DNA of 64,000 nucleotides from Adiantum capillus-veneris. Lineage: Eukaryota > Streptophyta > Polypodiopsida > Polypodiales > Pteridaceae. The stretch lies in the NCBI GenBank assembly GCA_014529385.2, contig CM043942.1, positions 21,810,991-21,874,990 on the forward strand. The letters run 5' to 3'. The translations under genes and the position numbers were made by a program. The notes beneath the pieces were generated by a model, which was not told the origin of the DNA, did not search any database, and was given only the letters and a program-made list of their open reading frames with translations. Positions 35,104-46,593 of the stretch are shown in pieces. The first letter of the stretch is position 1. Each line of letters starts with the position of its first letter.

Positions 35104-36985
35104 ATGGACACCACGATTGAGGAAGCGAACGAGGAAGGTAAGTGCTCTGAAATTCCTATGAAATGTATGATAACGTCTGTTCATTGTTTAAGGGCATCCG
35201 TTATAAGAATTCGGGGTAAGATAGGAACTGAAATTGTGAATTTTCTCATTGAGTCGGGTAGTATGCATTGTTTTATGTCTAACAAGCTTACGCAGACTTT
35301 GAAATTGAATTCTGATTCCCACGTTAGGAGACTTGTAGAATTGGCTAATGGGAAGAAACATTATACACAGGGTCATATTCAAAACTTACCTTTTTTGTTG
35401 AACAAAGAGAAACATTCGGGAGATTTTTATGTTATTGGCATGGGTGAACGGGATGTAATTTTGGAATGGATTGGTTGGCTGCGAATCATGCATTGATTGA
35501 TTGTGAGAGGGGTGAATTGGTTTTTAAAAACAGAGATGGTCATGCGATTAAAGCTGAGGAGAGAAATACTAAATCACTTCTGATTTTTTCCATGAAACTT
35601 TTGAGAGGGGTGAGACAAGGGTGTGAGACGTTTCTTGTGTTTGCTAACGAGATTAAAGAAGAATCTGGGAATAAACAGAAAGAGACAAATCCAGAATTGT
35701 AGAGGATATCTTACATGAATTTAAGGATGTGTTTCCGGACGATCTTCCTCGTATGCCTCCGCCTAGAGCGGTAGACCACGCCATAGATCTATATCCAGGG
35801 GCAACACCTTATTCAAGGGCTCCATACAGGTTCAATATTGATGAGCTTAAAGAGCTCAAGATACAACTTGATGATCTTTTGAAAAAGGGTTTCATTAAAC
35901 CTAGTGTATCTCCTTGGGGTAGTCATGTGTTATTCCAAAAGAAAAAGGATGGTACATATAGGTTATGCATTGACTATAGGGGATTAAACAAATAGACCAT
36001 TAAGAACAAATATCCCCTTCCTCACATAGATGAATTGCTTAGCCATTTGAGTGGGCCCACAATATTTTCAAAGGTCGACCTTCGTTCTGGCTACCATCAA
36101 ATCCGCATTAAGGCCGAGGATATTCCAAAGACTGCTTTTCGTACACATTATGGGCATTATGAATTTACAGTTCTTGCTTTTGGTTTGACTAATGCACCAA
36201 CAACTTTCATGTGCTTAATGAATAATATTTTTCACCCGCATCTTGATGACTTCATTCTGGTATTCTTGGATGATATTTTTGTATATTCTAAGAATGAAGA
36301 AGATCATGCATTGCATTTAAAGAAAACATTTGAGGTTTTGCGTGAACATAAATTGTATGCCAAAGCAAGTAAGTGTTCTTTTGCAAAGGATCAGATCGTG
36401 TATTTGTGAAGAGTGATTTCTAAAGAAGGGATTCACATTGATCTTGACAAAGTTAAGACTATTGTGGAGTGGCCAACACCTAAGTCATTAAGGGATGTGA
36501 GAAGCTTTATGGATCTAGCACAATATGAGAGAGCACACATTAAAGATTTCTCTAAGATAGCAAGTCCTTTGACCGAATTGACCAAGAAAGACAAGGGTTT
36601 TGTGTGGACTTCTAGCTGTGAGACTGCTTTTGAGACATTAAAGGCTAAAATAGCAAAAAATTATGTTTTAAAAGTTCCTGAGATGGGCAAACCATTTGTT
36701 GTGTCCTGTGACGCTAGTGGTGAACAATTAGGTTGTGTTTTGACACAAGAAGGAAGAGTGGTTGCATATGAGTCTAGGAAATTAAGACGACATGAATTGA
36801 ACTATGCAACACATGATCTAGAATTGCTTGCTGTTGTTCATGCATTGAAACATTGGCGTCATCTTTTGCTTGGTGTCAAATTTGAATTGCGTACTGATCA
36901 TCAAAGCCTGAAGTATATTTTCACTCAGCCATTGTTAAACAACAAACAACTAATGGCTGAAGTATATTTTCACTCAGCCATTGTT
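35104..36985 (+). pseudogene. Gypsy D protease, reverse transcriptase and partial RNase H
   Basis: The protease region has NFLIESGSMHCFMSNKL, where the catalytic Asp of the usual DSGS is Glu. A one-base shift near 35465 splits GMDWLAANHALIDC. RT follows: [40 protein letters not shown] (35993), [13 protein letters not shown] and FLDD in [16 protein letters not shown] at 36407 comes next. RNase H has [19 protein letters not shown] and [19 protein letters not shown]. The frame runs into LTR sequence at about 36983, so the RNase H end and the integrase are gone. Confidence 0.87.
36909..36985 (+). repeat. 28-bp direct repeat at the Gypsy D deletion junction
   Basis: tgaagtatattttcactcag and the following ccattgtt occur at 36909-36936 and again at 36958-36985, the second copy abutting the LTR fragment. 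Confidence 0.9.
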
Positions 36986-37466
36986 TGGGAGTTATGTTCA
37001 GTTAAAGACAACTGAAAAAAAGTTTCAAAAATCTAACCTTTACGGATCGCTTCGTGATCACGTTCTTATCTTATTCTCGCAGGTATACTTGGTGCGAAAG
37101 TCGAGTCGATCAAACGCCAAAAATAGAAAAGCGGCTATTTTGAGAGGTCGCATGCTTTTCGAGGAAAAGAAGGAAAAGAAAGACGGGTGGTGCGTTTGGG
37201 GATCATTCACAGATCTCCTCTTCTCGAGTGCGATTGCGATTGTGATTGCGAGTGCGAGTGCGAGTGCGAGTGCGAGTGCGAGTGAGATGCTGCATGCAAG
37301 CGGACTGAAGGTCGGGGGTGGTCGGGAGGTTCGATCTCCGTACAACGGAGTGTGCCCATATGTTTTATTGCTCCTCTGTTGTATCAAACTCTGCAAAAAT
37401 CCATCAATACAAAGATCTCTTTCTCTATCTTTTGTTGTCTATCTCTATTATTCTGTTCCTGTGACA
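36983..37466 (+). repeat. Gypsy D 3' LTR, 5'-truncated
   Basis: Matches 33306-33748 of the 5' LTR but carries an expanded GCGAGT hexanucleotide tract (37229-37285). Confidence 0.88.
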
Positions 37467-37471
37467 CTAAA
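37467..37471. repeat. Gypsy D target-site duplication, right
   Basis: CTAAA, identical to 32843-32847. Confidence 0.88.
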
Positions 37472-38399
37472 CTCAGTTGTTTGTTACTATTGAGGGTTGA
37501 ATAGGCACCATTGTGATTGTCTCATCATTTACAAATCTAGTTGTCCATGCCCGAGTCAGGTGGCTATCACATGTCCCTGAATTTGTGAAATGCTTCCCTT
37601 TGTGGCAATTCGATCTCCTTGGGAGCCCTTTCATATGAAAGACATGAATAAGCCGATCGTACCTACCCTATCAATGATTGTACTTGCAGCTCATCACAAG
37701 ATGGGATACGTTTCTCAATATCATTTAACACGCTCTTTAAATCTTCAATTCATTGGTTGAGGATATGCGACGAAAGGGACTGTTGCATGACCATGTCATC
37801 GGGCCCTTCAACTATGGAGCCAATGTCCTCTTGTGTATTCTCCATTGCCATTTGTCAACAATTGGGAGAATATGGCACAAATTACAAAAGAAGTCTCTTA
37901 CTACTAGTCGCATGCCATTTCGGGGGAGTCACTTAGTAATTATGTGACTATCACGTGAGTGCAGCAGAAAGGGTTGTAAAATTTTATTTTTTCATACATA
38001 ATGGTACCATAAAATGGAATTGGAAAAACTATTTATAGATTGAATAGAAAAAGGGTATATTTTATTGGTCAAAATTTCACAAATAAGGAGTTTTAGAAAA
38101 AGTCCTTGAACGCACACGATATACGTAACTTATACATATTGAACTCCCCAAGCATGCCATATAGGTTCTTGCACATGGTTGCACAATCACAATAAAAGGA
38201 TTGCAAGCTGACATCATACTAGATCTTGTTGCATGACATACTCAACACCTTAAAAAGGACGGTCGCTTTCTCAATCACTTCAATGGTTGATGGTTCACTT
38301 ACATATCTGCAAAGCATTTGTTCTCCACCCGACAAGCATTTCGTTTGCCCCTTGTCATTCCCATACATGTTGTGTTCACCGGAGTCAACTACAAAAGGA
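37472..38399. other. Unassigned DNA beside the MULE-like gene
   Basis: No recognised gene. The first bases (ttgagggttgaatagg) resemble 12165-12185, suggesting that the interrupted repeat continues here. Confidence 0.4.
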
Positions 38400-38770
38400 A
38401 AGGTAGTATAAAGACTTAGTTACTCAGACTGTAAACCCAGGCAAGGACATAACCCAAAGACACAGCTACCTAGAATGCAGAATAAAATACAGTTACTCAG
38501 AGTGTTAACCTAGTCAAGGAACTAAACCAAGGTCATAGTTACTCAGAATGCAGTATAAAGATACAGTTACTCAAATTGTAAACCCAAGCAAGGACGTAAA
38601 CCAAAGACACAGATACTCAAAATGCAGTATAAAGACACAGTTACTCAAGATGTAAACCCAGGCAATGGCAAGTACATAAAAAGGACACAATTTCTCAGAT
38701 TGTAGTATAAAGCCACTATTACTCCAAATGTAAACCCAGGCAATGGCAAAAGATAAACCCTGGTATACAA
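38400..38770 (-). repeat. Tandem array with TGTAAACCCAGGCAA motif
   Basis: Five diverged copies of a unit containing gtaaacccaggcaa, gacataaaccaaagacacag, ttactcag and atgcagtataaaga lie directly downstream of the MULE-like gene. They may be subterminal repeats of that element. Confidence 0.75.
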
Positions 38771-38795
38771 AAAATAGAGGGGCATTACCGATCTC

Positions 38796-39839
38796 CTATT
38801 TTTGTATGAAAAACTCCACAGCAGTACCACCCATCCGCATCCCTATGATTGAATCACCAATAAGGCCATGCAACAAGTCCAAGGCTAATTGATTAATCCG
38901 TGCATCCAACAATGTGTACTTTATGTACTGCCAAAGTCTCTCCACCAATTTCGTGGTGTCAACATGCCCATGGGGGAAGAGCCGGCCAAACTTTGGCCAC
39001 AATTGATGCCAAGTGCATGTCTTTGCAGCCCATCCATGGGTAATGTATCTTAGAATGTTATCATGCTCCGAGCATTCCCGAAGGAGTTCTCTGTACTTCG
39101 AGTCGAACTCTTCCTCCATCGGGAATTGCATCATACTCTCCATCGCACCATACACATGGTTCTTCATTTCTTTGGGGACCTGCAAGAACATGTGAGGAGG
39201 AGGAGGCAATCATAAGCATGGAAAATGGAGAGGCAAAGAAACATAAGCAAGCCTTTATGGAAGTAAATGCTCCATCCAAGCCTTCTTTGTGTGGAACCAA
39301 CATACTAGCACAATGCATACAACTTGGGTGATACTACCATTTTCACCCACTTCCCAGCAAAATGGATCGGCATCAACCACTTTCTTGATGGCTTGTAGTG
39401 AAGTGATGCACTTATCAATCACCAATGCCTTTGGGCGGATGTTATTCATCCTTTGAAGGAGTAGTTTCAAAGTAACCTTCAAGGTGACTTTTTCTTGGCT
39501 ATTTCCTACATTACATGTGCATAACATGAACCACACATGTAAGCCAACACCATGTTGATTTGGTACCACTGTTGCATACAGGGGCATGTGAAGTACATTT
39601 GTCTTGAAGGTTGAGTCTATTGCCCAGGAACTATTGCTTGAGAAACACATACACATGCAAAGCATCCAATTGTCTTGGATAACTAGAATGAAGGGTCGGT
39701 ATGTCTCCTCATGTGCATCAGGGTTGTAGGGCTGATAGTGTAGCACCTTGTTCCTCTTTTTCAACTTAAGAGCCTCCCTGTACATTGATGACCAGTCATC
39801 ACTTCCAAGCCTTCCTACAGTAATGAATATGGCTAACAT
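38796..39839 (-). pseudogene. MULE-like transposase, core and C-terminal exons
   Basis: The upstream segment (39255-39839) contains SSWAIDSTFKTNVLHMPLYA, TVVPNQHGVGLHVWFML and PKALVIDKCITSLQAIKKVV. This is the order of the MULE transposase core, with an Asp in AIDSTFKT and another in VIDKCITS. It ends at WFHTKKAWMEHLLP. About 100 bp with an acceptor-like tgttcttgcag then leads to a second segment (38796-39181) starting VPKEMKNHVYGAM, rich in helices and containing ITHGWAAKTCTWHQLWPKF. The two are probably exons. It is related to FAR1/Mutator-type transposases. Terminal repeats were not identified. Confidence 0.65.
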
Positions 39840-39935
39840 AGAAAAGTATAAACCCTGGCCGGCAACATATAAACCCGGTCAAGTGTAAACCTAGCTGCGT
39901 TTCAGTTCACAAAAAGTAAAACCACAGAAAGGTCA

Positions 39936-40121
39936 CTAGTGACCCTGACCTTTGACGTGCAATTTGTAGGACATCATCTGGATTTCCTTTGGAATCATGA
40001 AGAATCTATAGGATACTTTCTCTACAAGAGATTCCATGTTGATGTGAACGGCTTCTTTAGATACACTCATCCTTGCAACATGGCGACGTATACCGACATC
40101 AAACAATCCTCCATGCATCAC
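39936..40121 (-). pseudogene. Possible N-terminal part of the MULE-like transposase
   Basis: A minus-strand frame (HMESLVEKVSYRFFMIPKEI and onward) lies about 100 bp upstream of the transposase core, separated by sequence with tgtaaacctag motifs. It may be an upstream exon, but I see no domain that proves it. Confidence 0.3.
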
Positions 40122-40540
40122 TTCTTCAACACATTAGAAAATTTCGGAGGTCATTTGGAGGGCCTTGTAACAAATTGTATTTCTCTCTCTAGAAACTTTT
40201 TTAAAAATGCACTTGCACCTTGTGAGTACGTCCAAAAGGACAACCAGACACTCTAAAAAGTAGATTTATATTCTCAATCGTCCTTGAAAACGGTCACTTT
40301 TTTATTTAATGCGAGCGTCTTTTTCAGGAGGCAGGTGCGGCGCATTCAATGCAGCTTACGTCATCACTGGAACTTGAAATGTCACAAACTGTCAAATAGT
40401 GATAGATTTTGAGGCTTTTGACACCACCAATGTGTCCGGAACACCAAAATAGCCTAAAAATGAATGTCTACTTGTCTCGTTCCGACATCCGGAGAGGCAA
40501 AAAATGTCAAAAAACCCCAAAAAAAGGGCTTTTTACTTAA

Positions 40541-40588
40541 GGCGCGCGAGGAGGCATTCTAAAATTCTAGAATGCCCCCCTGCGCGCC
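40541..40588. repeat. GC-rich hairpin
   Basis: GGCGCGC...GGCATTCTA pairs with TAGAATGCC...GCGCGCC around a 6-nt loop, with a few mismatches in the middle of the arms. Such a structure suits a MITE core or a transposon end. Confidence 0.75.
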
Positions 40589-41393
40589 GTTAGTACAAAG
40601 ATTATATCACCTTCATGTGCATCCTAATGTTGGTGTACTATGTTTCTGCGATTGTTGTCCTGGTTGCGATCCAATCAAGATGTTCACTTGTGTGGCATGA
40701 AAACACAATCCTTTCCCAATCTTCTATGCATGGAATCCTCTTTCCAGTGCTATTGACAAGATACATATCACCTCTTCATTGGTGACCATGTGTAATGATG
40801 CTTGGATTGGAATTAGAGACGATCTCTTTAGATAGCTGATTCCAGTGCTAGAATTTAGAGCTACTGGTAAGTTGTTAGTTCAGTCAGTGAAACTGGAATA
40901 GAGACTAGAGACTGGACTGAAATAGTATATTGAAATGAGAGACAGACTGGACAACTGGAAAAGTGTTTGTAGTTTCAGATTCATAGTTTAGGAACAACCA
41001 ATACAAGGTATAACAGATTGAAGCTCAAATGATTACAACAGCAGTAATGATTACAAGGTGAAGTTACAAGCGAAGAGATTATAGCTCAATAAATACTTGG
41101 AAGGCTAAAACCAAGAGAACTAATAAGTAAGAAGCAAGAAGCCCGATTACAATGTAATGGGTCCTATTTGTAGCCTTCTAGAAGTTATTGTAACTATCAT
41201 GGTAATTACTGATGTGTGACTGATCCACTATTCGGCTTTCCAGGAGACAGTTCCCGCCTGTTGGGACTGTCTTCGCCTTCTACATTCTTCCCTCCTTTCT
41301 TGAATTTTGGTATAAATCCAAATTTTTTGAAACATCCACCGCCTGATTCTGAAATGGTGTTGAGGAACCCGTCTGGGTTACTGGTTGAGGCCC

Positions 41394-41413
41394 AAACCCT
41401 AAACCCTAAACCC
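41394..41413 (+). repeat. Short plant-telomere-like tract
   Basis: AAACCCTAAACCCTAAACCC, almost three units of the plant telomere repeat (reverse strand TTTAGGG). Confidence 0.85.
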
Positions 41414-41569
41414 ATTTGTCTGTTTGCTGAGTTGGCTGATGTTCCTCATGAGTTAGCCTATGTTCCTCATGATAGTACTCCTCTGGAGTCTCTAGCTCTT
41501 TTGGTATTGCTAGCTTTATGTCATATTTCATGCTTGTTGAGTGCTTGACACCGATATAATTGTAATTCC

Positions 41570-42920
41570 AAGGGTGCCCAGCCAAAGAAATTCCAGCACC
41601 TCACTGGGAAAATCCTTCATCTGATTTTGAGATGGAACTACCTAGTATCCTTCCACTTAACCCGCTTCCTCTTTCCCTTCTTCTGTACTGGTGCTTTAGA
41701 AGTTCCAGTGCCAGCATTGTCCTTTTGGATAAGTCGATAAATGGACTCCTACTCAAGCTGACCCCGCCTTGCTGTGGACATCTCCAATTCATAAGGCATA
41801 AGAGGATTATATGTTTTGGTGTCGGTATCATACAACGTGCGTTTACCCTTTGTCAGACGTCATCTGGCCAATTTATGACAATGTGAAGCCGTGTGGATCC
41901 ATCCTTCTGGAAGAGGCTGGTTTCTTTTAATCCTAGCTTCAAAGAGTATCTCAGCCATTTCTTTGTACTGTGGCCCCAAACCTGGTTTAGCCGTAATATT
42001 CTTTTCAAGAATCTTAGAGGACTCCACAGTAAGTTGAAGCAGCTAATTTGTGATCTTGGTGAGACCTTTGAGCTGGATTTTCCATTGTCCCATACTGAGC
42101 TTAATCTTATGCATTTCTCCTTGCAATTCCAAAACATCATTTAATTGGAGAGCATCATTGATAAGTGTTTGCCAGGTTTTCCATTCTACAATGGCTCGCT
42201 CATACCAACCCTGAAGATCATCAATGATGTTATAGTATGTGAGCCAATCCACTGGTTCTAGATGTTGAGGATACAAAGCTGAGAAAAACCCAAGCAGCTC
42301 AGTCTCTCTAGCAGGCTATGCATACAGGAGAACTGGGGAATCAGGTACAAACTCTAAAAAGTTGAGAACGGCCTGGTTCTCCTGCTACATCATCTTTTTG
42401 GTGACTCGAACCAACTGAAACAGTCTTCGGAGAGCAGTTTCCTGTTCCCCTAGTGTCATTTGAGTTTGCGGTCCTTTACTACTGGAAGTCTAATCTTCAA
42501 TAATAGCTTGTACCCTCTGGTCCAAAACTCCTCTAGAAATTTACATTTGCAGTAGGACTTCTTTCAGTTGATTTTTGACCTCTTTCATACATTTATATGT
42601 AGGCCTGTTCCCAAGCAGGAGCTCTAATTCAATGGCTAGGGAATGACAGTCTGCAGTAGACTACCGTTGCCGGTGTGGATTGACCAGCTTATCATCAGAG
42701 CTTAGTGTCCATTCAGATATTCTCTCTAGCAGCTGAATTCTGCTAGGATGCTCAGGTAATTGGCACAACTCTTGATCATGGAAAGCGACTGATTTCCAAT
42801 GCTAGATCATTTCTCTGGCACCGACATATACTTTGAAAACGTTCCAGATCAGAAAGAAGAAGTGTTTGTTGAGCCTAAATCTACTAGCTCGCAAGCATCG
42901 AGCCATGAGCCAATTCCATA
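41570..42920 (-). pseudogene. Decayed unrecognised ORF, coiled-coil-like
   Basis: A single minus-strand frame can be followed for about 1.3 kb through several stops, most of them TAG. Readable segments include PQHLEPVDWLTYYNIIDDLQ, GWYERAIVEWKTWQTLIND, KPGLGPQYKEMAEILFEARI and KTYNPLMPYELEMSTARRGQ, ending in a Lys/Arg-rich tail. I do not recognise the family. The length, basic C-terminus and lack of Cys motifs could fit a retroelement Gag or accessory protein. Several TAG stops (for example at 42043) sit where Gln would fit. No flanking pol of the same strand is adjacent. Confidence 0.4.
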
Positions 42921-42953
42921 CAGCCTATTGCTAAAGAGCCAAAGATATATGAG

Positions 42954-44400
42954 ATGACTTTAGCAGATCTCACCAAGGCCATTCAAGAGAGTCTTAGAGA
43001 CAATCATGATCCACAAAACAACCAAATGTATCCAAGAAGGGAGCAGCAATGGTGCTCAATTTGCTATGGTCCACATAGTACCAGTAAATGTCCTACGTTC
43101 AGAGTGAAGTTTAATGGGCATTGTTATGCATGTGGGAGGTATGGTCATCAAGCCAAGGATTCCATAGTATTTAAACATGTGATGGCCAATAGACCAACCT
43201 TAGCATGGATGGATACACCTCGAGTGCGTGCATTGATGTCGGTCCCACCTCTTGAACAACCATCACAACACATGGTCCCTAGGAACTAAAATGTTAATGT
43301 TATTCAAACAACACCCTTACCACCTCCCGTGCTAGAACCGCAACCCCCACATCCGAGAACCACTTCCATGAATCAAGTGGGTTGTGAGTCATCTATTTCT
43401 TGTTTGGAAGGTTGTGAGGAAGATATAGACCCTAATATTTCCTATGGGATTGATGCACTTGAAGAAAGTCCACAATACTACATGGAAGACTATTGGGGAC
43501 AAGTCTGTCTATCAAGTAGCTGCTCTTACTGCAAGAGGCCAAAATATCAATTACACTGCCAAGAGACCACCTCTTCAATTCTATGAGTGTGGAGGTCCAG
43601 ATCGTGTAGCCGAATGTCCTATTAGACTACAAAAGAATGCCACACTAATGAAAACCAATCAAGCGAGCACATCTACAATGCCAATACTCATGTGTAATTG
43701 ATGTGGCATAGATCATTTGGTTGCCCAATGTCCTAATAATCCAAATGCGCCAAAGATCACGCCATTGAATTTAATTGAGGTTATCGAGGAGCCATCACAA
43801 AGTACGCATGTGGTACTAATATAAATACTCACACGATCGATGCTCCAAAACGAAAATCATATTCTTGAAGAAAGAGACACGACATCAATTGCCCAATCTC
43901 AGAAGAAGAAGAAAACACGAAGGAAGAGATCGCAAAAAGCAGCGAAGCCAGACCCCAGTTCAAAGACCAATATAGGGACTGGTGACGACTTCGTTGTATA
44001 TATGAACGATGCTGAAGAGGATTCTGATTTAGGTGAGACCATGGAGACTAAAATGACCATTAGAAAAGAAAAAAACAAGGAAGATCATCATGGGCCATAA
44101 TGGCCAGGACCCAAGGATCCCAAGAAGAAGATACAAACTTACCCAAACCCTACAAAGTAGGTTGAGCGAGTCAAGCAATTAATGAGTTTGGTGGAAGAGA
44201 CCCAAAGGGATCTAGAGCTAACACCTAGGCAAATCCAAATTACCGACACAGTGTTCCCTACGCGAAATCAACCTCACAAAGACCATAGACCGCTAGCCAT
44301 ACCTAGTGTCATCCAACAAGAAAGTGACTTCAAGTCATTGGGAAGTGGGCGTACTCCGTGCTTGTTGGAGAGAATGTTCACATAGGGATTACCTAACCCT
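42954..44400 (+). pseudogene. Gypsy G gag C-terminal region with four zinc knuckles
   Basis: A frame starting MTLADLTKAIQESLRDNHDP leads into a series of Cys/His knuckles. These are CSICYGPHSTSKC, CYACGRYGHQAKDS (last Cys lost), FYECGGPDRVAEC (first Cys lost) near 43580, and CN-stop-CGIDHLVAQC near 43690. Basic stretches follow (QSQKKKKTRRKRSQKAAKP at about 43890). Stops and shifts occur between knuckles. Four in a row is unusual; most plant Gypsy Gags have one or two. It precedes the protease and RT of the same strand, so it belongs to Gypsy G. Confidence 0.65.
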
Positions 44401-44609
44401 ATTGAAAAAATGGAGATCCCATCTTGCCCACGTCAAGGGACTGAAGCCCAAAAAGTGTTGTTAAATATTACCAAATTGATGGATTTCATGGCTTCAGAAG
44501 TTAGAACCACCATCATGTCGAAACTATATGGAGACCTTGAGCTATTTTGTTAGCTCTTTGAGCTTTCCTCAATGGAAAACTGCAAGTCGGGCTACCACAA
44601 CTTTCATAG

Positions 44610-45053
44610 ATGAATGGAGCTAGGGAGGTGCCAATAGAGGAGGAACACTTAGATGCACAACCCAACCTAGATGAGAACTCTGTTGTTAAAATACCTGTTA
44701 ACAAGCTGGTACAATACTTTGAAGGCAGTGAATCCAATGCAACCATACCAATCACTACCAAGGGATTATTTGTGAAGCGAATCCTTGATGGTGGCATGGG
44801 GTTTAGCATTGTGACTAAAAAATGCTGGGAAACCATGGGAAGACCTCACCTTGGAACTACAAACATAGTGGTAAAGATGGCCAATGGGACTATTGTTAAG
44901 CCTATTGGGATGTTAGAAGATTTCAAGATCAAGGTCTTTGGACACGAAATAAGGCATACCTTCATTGTTATGGATTTTTCCAAGCACACTATGTCACCTA
45001 AGATGATCTTAGGACGTCCTTTCATGAGGGAAGGAAAAATGGTGCATGACTAG
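44610..45053 (+). pseudogene. Gypsy G protease domain
   Basis: The 147-codon frame contains TTKGLFVKRILDGGMGFSIV, a retropepsin site with D-G-G, then VVKMANGTIVKPIGMLEDFK and MILGRPFMREGKMVHD. The order (D-G-G, flap, ILGRP) is that of Gypsy aspartic proteases. Nearby frames to 45433 are short and unassigned. Confidence 0.75.
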
Positions 45054-45716
45054 TATAAAAATCATGTCTACTTGAAGCTCCAAGATTCTGTCATTCGAGC
45101 TGATCTGGTAATGGGTCGAGCACATCCTCTAGGAAACAAATTTGTAATTGATCATAGATCTAACACCACAATTCACTTGGCCCATTGCAGTATTGTTACA
45201 TGTGTAAAATTGACACTGATGTTGGAGAAGATTCTCCTTATATGGATGTTCTACCTGGGATGGTTGAGTCTGACAATGTGGATTGGCTCCACCTAGCAGC
45301 AACCACATACACTTGGGGAAATAGGGGGACGACCTGGGTAACACTTAAGGGGGATGAAACGCCACCACTCGTACCTTTAAATATGATAGGAGCAATGCAT
45401 GTAGATTCTAATGACTACCAGATGAAGGCTTGACTGACAATGGAACCAATAGCGTCTCAAAAACTATAGCCCACCCGATTCGGAGTCACAATCATCAATT
45501 GAGATTGACTCTAAGGATGAATAATTTGAGTTAAATCTTGGTGCAAATGTGGGGACAAACCATGCAAGACCCAGTGATACCCTAGATGACAATGTATCTG
45601 AGAGAGAAGAAGACACGAGTATCAATTCATCTAGTGACTCTTGGCTAGAGGAAGGTCGTAATCAAAAACTAGACAAGAAGAGTAAGAGATATAAGAGGTG
45701 ATGATATCGAGAAAAT
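45054..45716. other. Decayed spacer between Gypsy G protease and RT
   Basis: Only short broken frames are present; this is probably degraded protease-RT linker. Confidence 0.4.
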
Positions 45717-46593
45717 GTGCATGCTAGAATAAATGAAAAGAAATCTACCACAGAATGGCTTAATTATATAGGAGCATGTGATGCTCATCGGAAGTTGGTA
45801 GATAAATGGGGTGAATACCTTCAAAGCTTCATGTGTAGTCCACAACCCATTTATATCACACATCTAGAGGCTACAGAGAAGCCAAAGTTGAGTCGTACTG
45901 TAAGGAGACGACAAAATCAAGAGCTAGCTCAAGAACAAAAGGAAGCGGATGAGAAATCACATTCCACAGAACAACAAGATCCCACTGACTTACACCTTGT
46001 GCCCAAGAATTTCAAATCCTACACCACAGAGGAGCGTAAGGTTGTGTATACAAAGGCCCAAAGAACAGCTATCAATGGAAGTAATGGAGTCTATGATGGT
46101 CCAGTGATAGTTAAGGAAATAGAGTTAGTAGACCCAGGTGAGGAGTGCAAACCTGTTTTCATTGCCCAAGATCTGACATAGATTCAAGAGTATGTACTTA
46201 AAGAGCTTCTCGAGGAATTCAAGGATATATTTTCTTGAACATATCATGATATGAAAAATGTTCCACCTTCCATGGTGCAACACAGGATCCCCATGAATAG
46301 CATGGCTAAACCGTTCAACAACGATCCTACCCAATGAGTCCAAAGTATTCAAAAATTGTTCAAGAAGAGATTGAAAAGCTTGTCAAATGCGGATTCATAT
46401 ACCCTATTGAGCACTCAAAATGGGTGTCTCCAATAGTTATTGTGCCAAAAAATAATGGGAAACTCAGAGCGTGTGGATCTCAAGAAGGTCAATGCCACCA
46501 CTAGGAGAGACCATTACCCCTTGCCATATTCAAAACATGTTCTTGAAAGAGTTACAGGAAGGGAAGCTTATAGCTTTTTATATGGGTACTTTG
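45717..46593 (+). pseudogene. Gypsy G pre-RT and start of reverse transcriptase
   Basis: An acidic and basic spacer frame (45717-46181) leads to broken RT frames. Segments seen are YVLKELLEEFKDIFS, VPPSMVQHRIPMNSMAKPFN, then VDLKKVNATTRRDHYPLPYS and KHVLERVTGREAYSFLYGY. The sequence is cut at 46593 by Copia A2. Across the insertion, after removing one copy of the target duplication, the reading YGY-F-GYN is restored, which is the conserved Gypsy 'GYSGYN' motif. Beyond that point (56608 on) no further RT is recognised. Confidence 0.8.
46589..46593. repeat. Copia A2 target-site duplication, left
   Basis: CTTTG, repeated exactly at 56603-56607. Confidence 0.92.

Larger units (their letters stand above)
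32848..37466 (+). mobile_element. Gypsy D, internally deleted Ty3/Gypsy element
   Basis: A full 5' LTR (901 bp), primer-binding site, gag, protease, RT and part of RNase H are present. The element then jumps into the middle of the 3' LTR, so integrase and the first half of that LTR are missing. The perfect CTAAA duplication shows it inserted intact and was deleted later. LTR ends are TGTAACAGG and CCTGTGACA, an imperfect inverted repeat. Confidence 0.9.
40122..41569. other. Non-coding DNA
   Basis: Contains the GC-rich hairpin at 40541 and the telomere-like tract at 41394. The region 40850-41210 has LTR-like features (CTACAAATAGGACC on the minus strand near 41160) but has no partner in the window. 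Confidence 0.35.
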
